Of a DNA stretch of 64,000 bases, positions 57,650 to 64,000 are shown in pieces; position 1 is the first letter of the stretch; each line of letters begins with the position of its first letter. The stretch lies in the NCBI GenBank assembly GCA_022113835.1, contig JAILWY010000025.1, positions 6,836,501-6,900,500 on the forward strand. Reading direction: 5' to 3'. The stretch is from Atopsyche davidsoni. Lineage: Eukaryota; Arthropoda; Insecta; Trichoptera; Hydrobiosidae. Below the pieces are notes generated by a model. It was not told the origin of the DNA, made no database searches, and worked only from the letters and a program-made list of their open reading frames with translations. Made by a program: the position numbers and the translations under genes.

Positions 57650-60241
57650 ATATATCACAATTCTCCTCTATTTCCAAACCAGTTTTGTACGGTATTCATA
57701 TATAAATTGTATCATCCGATGATAGCGTGTTATTAATTGATGGGAATTTTTTTATACGAGAAGACGCCGTTGGTGAAAATGTGACCGTTTCTATTCTACT
57801 ATTCCAATAGATGATGATATATCATAATTTATTTATCATGTAACTTAGAATTTATAGTGCGACGCCCAAAATCTTTATATTTTTTATTTTCAGATCTTGC
57901 ACTGTTCACTAATTGTTTGTGTGCAATGCGTTCAACGTAAATCAATATTAGTATTTTGTTTTTCAGTATTTTCTTTAACTCACTTTAGTTTTTTTTGATA
58001 GTCACAATTTGTTTTTGTGATAATAAATGTTGCCCTTTTGTACACGATTTATGTCACTGCATTTATTGCTTTGTAAAAATGTGAAGAAAAAAAAGTAAAC
58101 ATTCTTGTTAGTTCTTCTGCATACGCTTTGCCATCTATGACGTGAAGAACCCATATAGATTTAATAAATAAAATATGTAATAAATACAAAATTACTTTTA
58201 TTTAATCCCTATAATGTCCCTCAAAAGATTACTTTTACATTGTTACGGTATGTACGCTAAATCAGCGTATACTTGAAGTAACCTTCAGCGTTTGTTATTT
58301 TCAATAAACCTTTATTGTTAGGATCACAATTGTTGCTCCGGAGTGAAGATAATTGCATAATGCACCAACTTTGAGCGAATCTATCTTGTCGAGATAATTG
58401 GAGACGGTAGATTAAATTGTATTACCGTCTTTCCCTTCGAAGTTTGTGCTTCTTTAAAGAACACTGGAAGTGAGTTACTACTCATGTCTGCGCTCCCCCA
58501 GTTTTTTACGGTGGATCTGACCCAAGTCGGAGACATGTAGGGCAGCTGACTCATTAACCTCGTTGAACCTGACCTTCAAAACAATTTCATAATTTTAAAA
58601 TATGTATTTTACTTTAATGAGAGCGTCCCTTGGGGGATTTGAAACGTGTTTATTTTTTATGTATTTCTTACCATATAATTGTTATAAAGGGCATGGTATA
58701 AATAAAATAATATATATTTTTAACGTAACACATTCTCATTTATTTTAAGAATTTAACCTTATACACAACTACAAATGTTCACTATCTTAATAGTACATAC
58801 ATATATATGTTTTCCCAGTATTCAACAATATCTGATTTCTTTAACTCTTGCATAAAAGCATTTTTACAATAGAATTTACAGTGAAAAACAGTTCTGATAA
58901 CAACTTTAATTTCGATTTGCGAACTATGATATCAGCTTCGCTAGAATTTAATTCAATTTACAGAAGTCGTGGAGAAACTTTAAAACAATATATACAACTT
59001 TTAAAGCTTGAAAAGAAATTGACTACATGAATTTACATGTAAAATGTATGAAGTGATATAAATACAATGCGGGGACTATTTCGACGCGACCTTGCAAAGT
59101 CGAACCTCCCGAAGTGCGCTGAAATACCCCCGCAACAAAAGATATATAAAAACATGGAATGTGGGAGCTCTTCTCGTCCCAGTATCATGGAAGCATAAGG
59201 AGCGAACGCACTCACAATAATAAAAAAAGCAGATAGGCCTTGTAAACTGATTCAAAATATATTTTTAGAGCTCTTATACACATACATAAAAAATAAAATG
59301 GACTAAGTGAACAAATACTGTCGGACAGAATTTCATATTAACATAAATTAAAATATAATTATTTACAAAATTATGGAGAGAATCTCATATTACTTTTAAA
59401 CTCTCGCTAGCTTTGTTAGTTCTCTATCGGGGAACATAAATAAATGTACAGTGAATAGGATGCATTAGGGTATAATATATATATATGTTTATAACGGCAA
59501 CTTTCGGAGAATACCGCTCTTTCTTAAATATTGTCTTGCAACCCGCCTCGGGAAATAAATTACATTGCCAATGTAGCCCATCATAAGGCAGAGCAGGACT
59601 TTCTATTAAACATTTCCGTAAGAAAAAAAAAAACAACTAATTTCCAACACTATCCATAGCCTGCTATGAAATAATACCGATAATACCTTTCAATTAAAAA
59701 TCTCTTCGGTTCCGATATCTACAATTAAACGTCCGGAGATTTGTGACGGCGCGTCCGCTACGTGTGCGTGTTTTATGCAACATTTGACAAACCCCGGCTT
59801 TCCTGACCCCCGCGCATGAAACAGGCTACAAAGACAATGCCATTCGGAGTAATATCATTCTCAACTTTTAACAAAATGAAAACTTCTGCAGCGACTTAAT
59901 TACTTACTAGCCCTCAATGCGATCTTCCACAATACCAAACATCTCCCAATCGACGGCAGGTTTCTTTTTAAAAAATATATTTAAATAAGTACGTCAGTAA
60001 GCGTGACACTTCTGTTCGAGGACAGAATCGGTAACTCGATCTGGACAGCCGTTGAATTGGTATGAAACTACCAACGACAGCGATAAACAATTTGAAAACG
60101 AGATCACACTTAGATGAACAGGATATTGAAATGTAGAATGTTCGCTCCGCACTTGCGCAGTGGTGGGAATTGGGAAGTGTTTGGGTACTGCGGGTCCAGC
60201 TAGGAGAGGCGGTAGGTGAGGGTTGGCCCCGTGTGTGGTGT
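57650..60241. other. Convergent 3' regions of PP2A-A and Vha55
   Basis: AATAAA at 58022-58027, about 375 bp after the PP2A-A stop, is its likely polyadenylation signal. From about 59,000 a more mixed sequence (patches near 59080-59210 and 59730-59820) is probably Vha55 3' UTR, but no clear signal was fixed for it. No further gene seen. Confidence 0.5.
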
Positions 60242-63523
<3,282 letters not shown>

Positions 63524-64000
63524 CTGCAAGTAAAACGGAACCCATCAAAGCAAACACTTTCAATTGAACTTTAATGTAAAAGTAATTTATAATAAATAAA
63601 TTCAAGTTAAAAATAATATTATCAACAACAAAATATATTTGTGGCATATTGATTACTAAAACAATTACTGAATTATTCAATGAGGTAAATTATTTTTTTA
63701 CAGCTGAGAATGCGTTGGTTAGTCATGTGATCAAGTAGTTTTACTTTTTTGTGTTAATTTGTAGATATTTAAAAATCAACATCTTGCAGCTATTTTTGAA
63801 GTAAAATACCATAGAAACTATGAAATATTGAGATGTATTTTTTTAAAAGAGAATTTGATATCATTACTCGATCTTTAAAAAAATATTGGACAATTCAATA
63901 AAATAAAACGAACTTGTAAGCTCGTAATTTAAGAACAACGCCTTTACTAAAACAGTATATTATTTAATATAACGCAAAATGTATAACATATTGTGTCCTA
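63524..64000 (-). other. Vha55 intron continuing past the window
   Basis: The acceptor TTACTTGCAG abuts 63523. The rest is AT-rich and holds no sequence resembling the Vha55 N-terminal exon, so that exon is further upstream. Confidence 0.7.

Overview
The window is nuclear DNA of an insect. The evidence is intron-split animal genes with GT/AG splice sites, an insect-type chemoreceptor of the 7tm_7 family, an AT-rich background, short TTAGG (insect telomere-type) runs, and a dense load of decayed animal transposons. The order is not assigned. Nothing was searched against a database; every name rests on reading translations and splice sites by eye.

Positions 1-25,400 hold no well supported protein gene. 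This part is a transposon graveyard: about ten copies of one repeat (called R1 here) that share their 3' end with a decayed non-LTR retrotransposon (LINE), a second repeat (R2) with inverted arms, a third (R3) with a conserved ACCGGTTTCG core, a MITE family, a truncated mariner, a non-autonomous hAT element with perfect 8-bp target duplications, an LTR-like insertion, and a 1.4-kb tandem array. Two GC-rich islands stand out. One (10.48-10.87 kb) has a TATA/initiator promoter and a Cys-containing ORF that may be a decayed metallothionein. The other (20.58-21.33 kb) is probably the promoter and noncoding first exon of RhoBTB.

Positions 25.8-36.3 kb hold RhoBTB (+), an atypical Rho GTPase with two BTB domains, reconstructed as 15 coding exons and about 734 residues. 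A downstream exon encodes a strongly hydrophobic segment that could serve as a membrane anchor if the stop codon is bypassed or the preceding exon is skipped. Positions 36.5-49 kb are AT-rich with no convincing gene; they hold a MITE, an R3 copy and an LTR.

Positions 49-64 kb are compact: a 432-residue gustatory receptor (+, four exons), an intronless 539-residue coiled-coil protein resembling axonemal CFAP100 (-), the PP2A scaffold subunit A (+, two coding exons, 590 residues), and V-ATPase subunit B (-, nine exons seen, 5' end beyond the window). The coiled-coil gene and PP2A-A are head to head about 0.6 kb apart; the receptor/coiled-coil pair and the PP2A-A/Vha55 pair are tail to tail. The genes belong to unrelated pathways and do not form a functional cluster.
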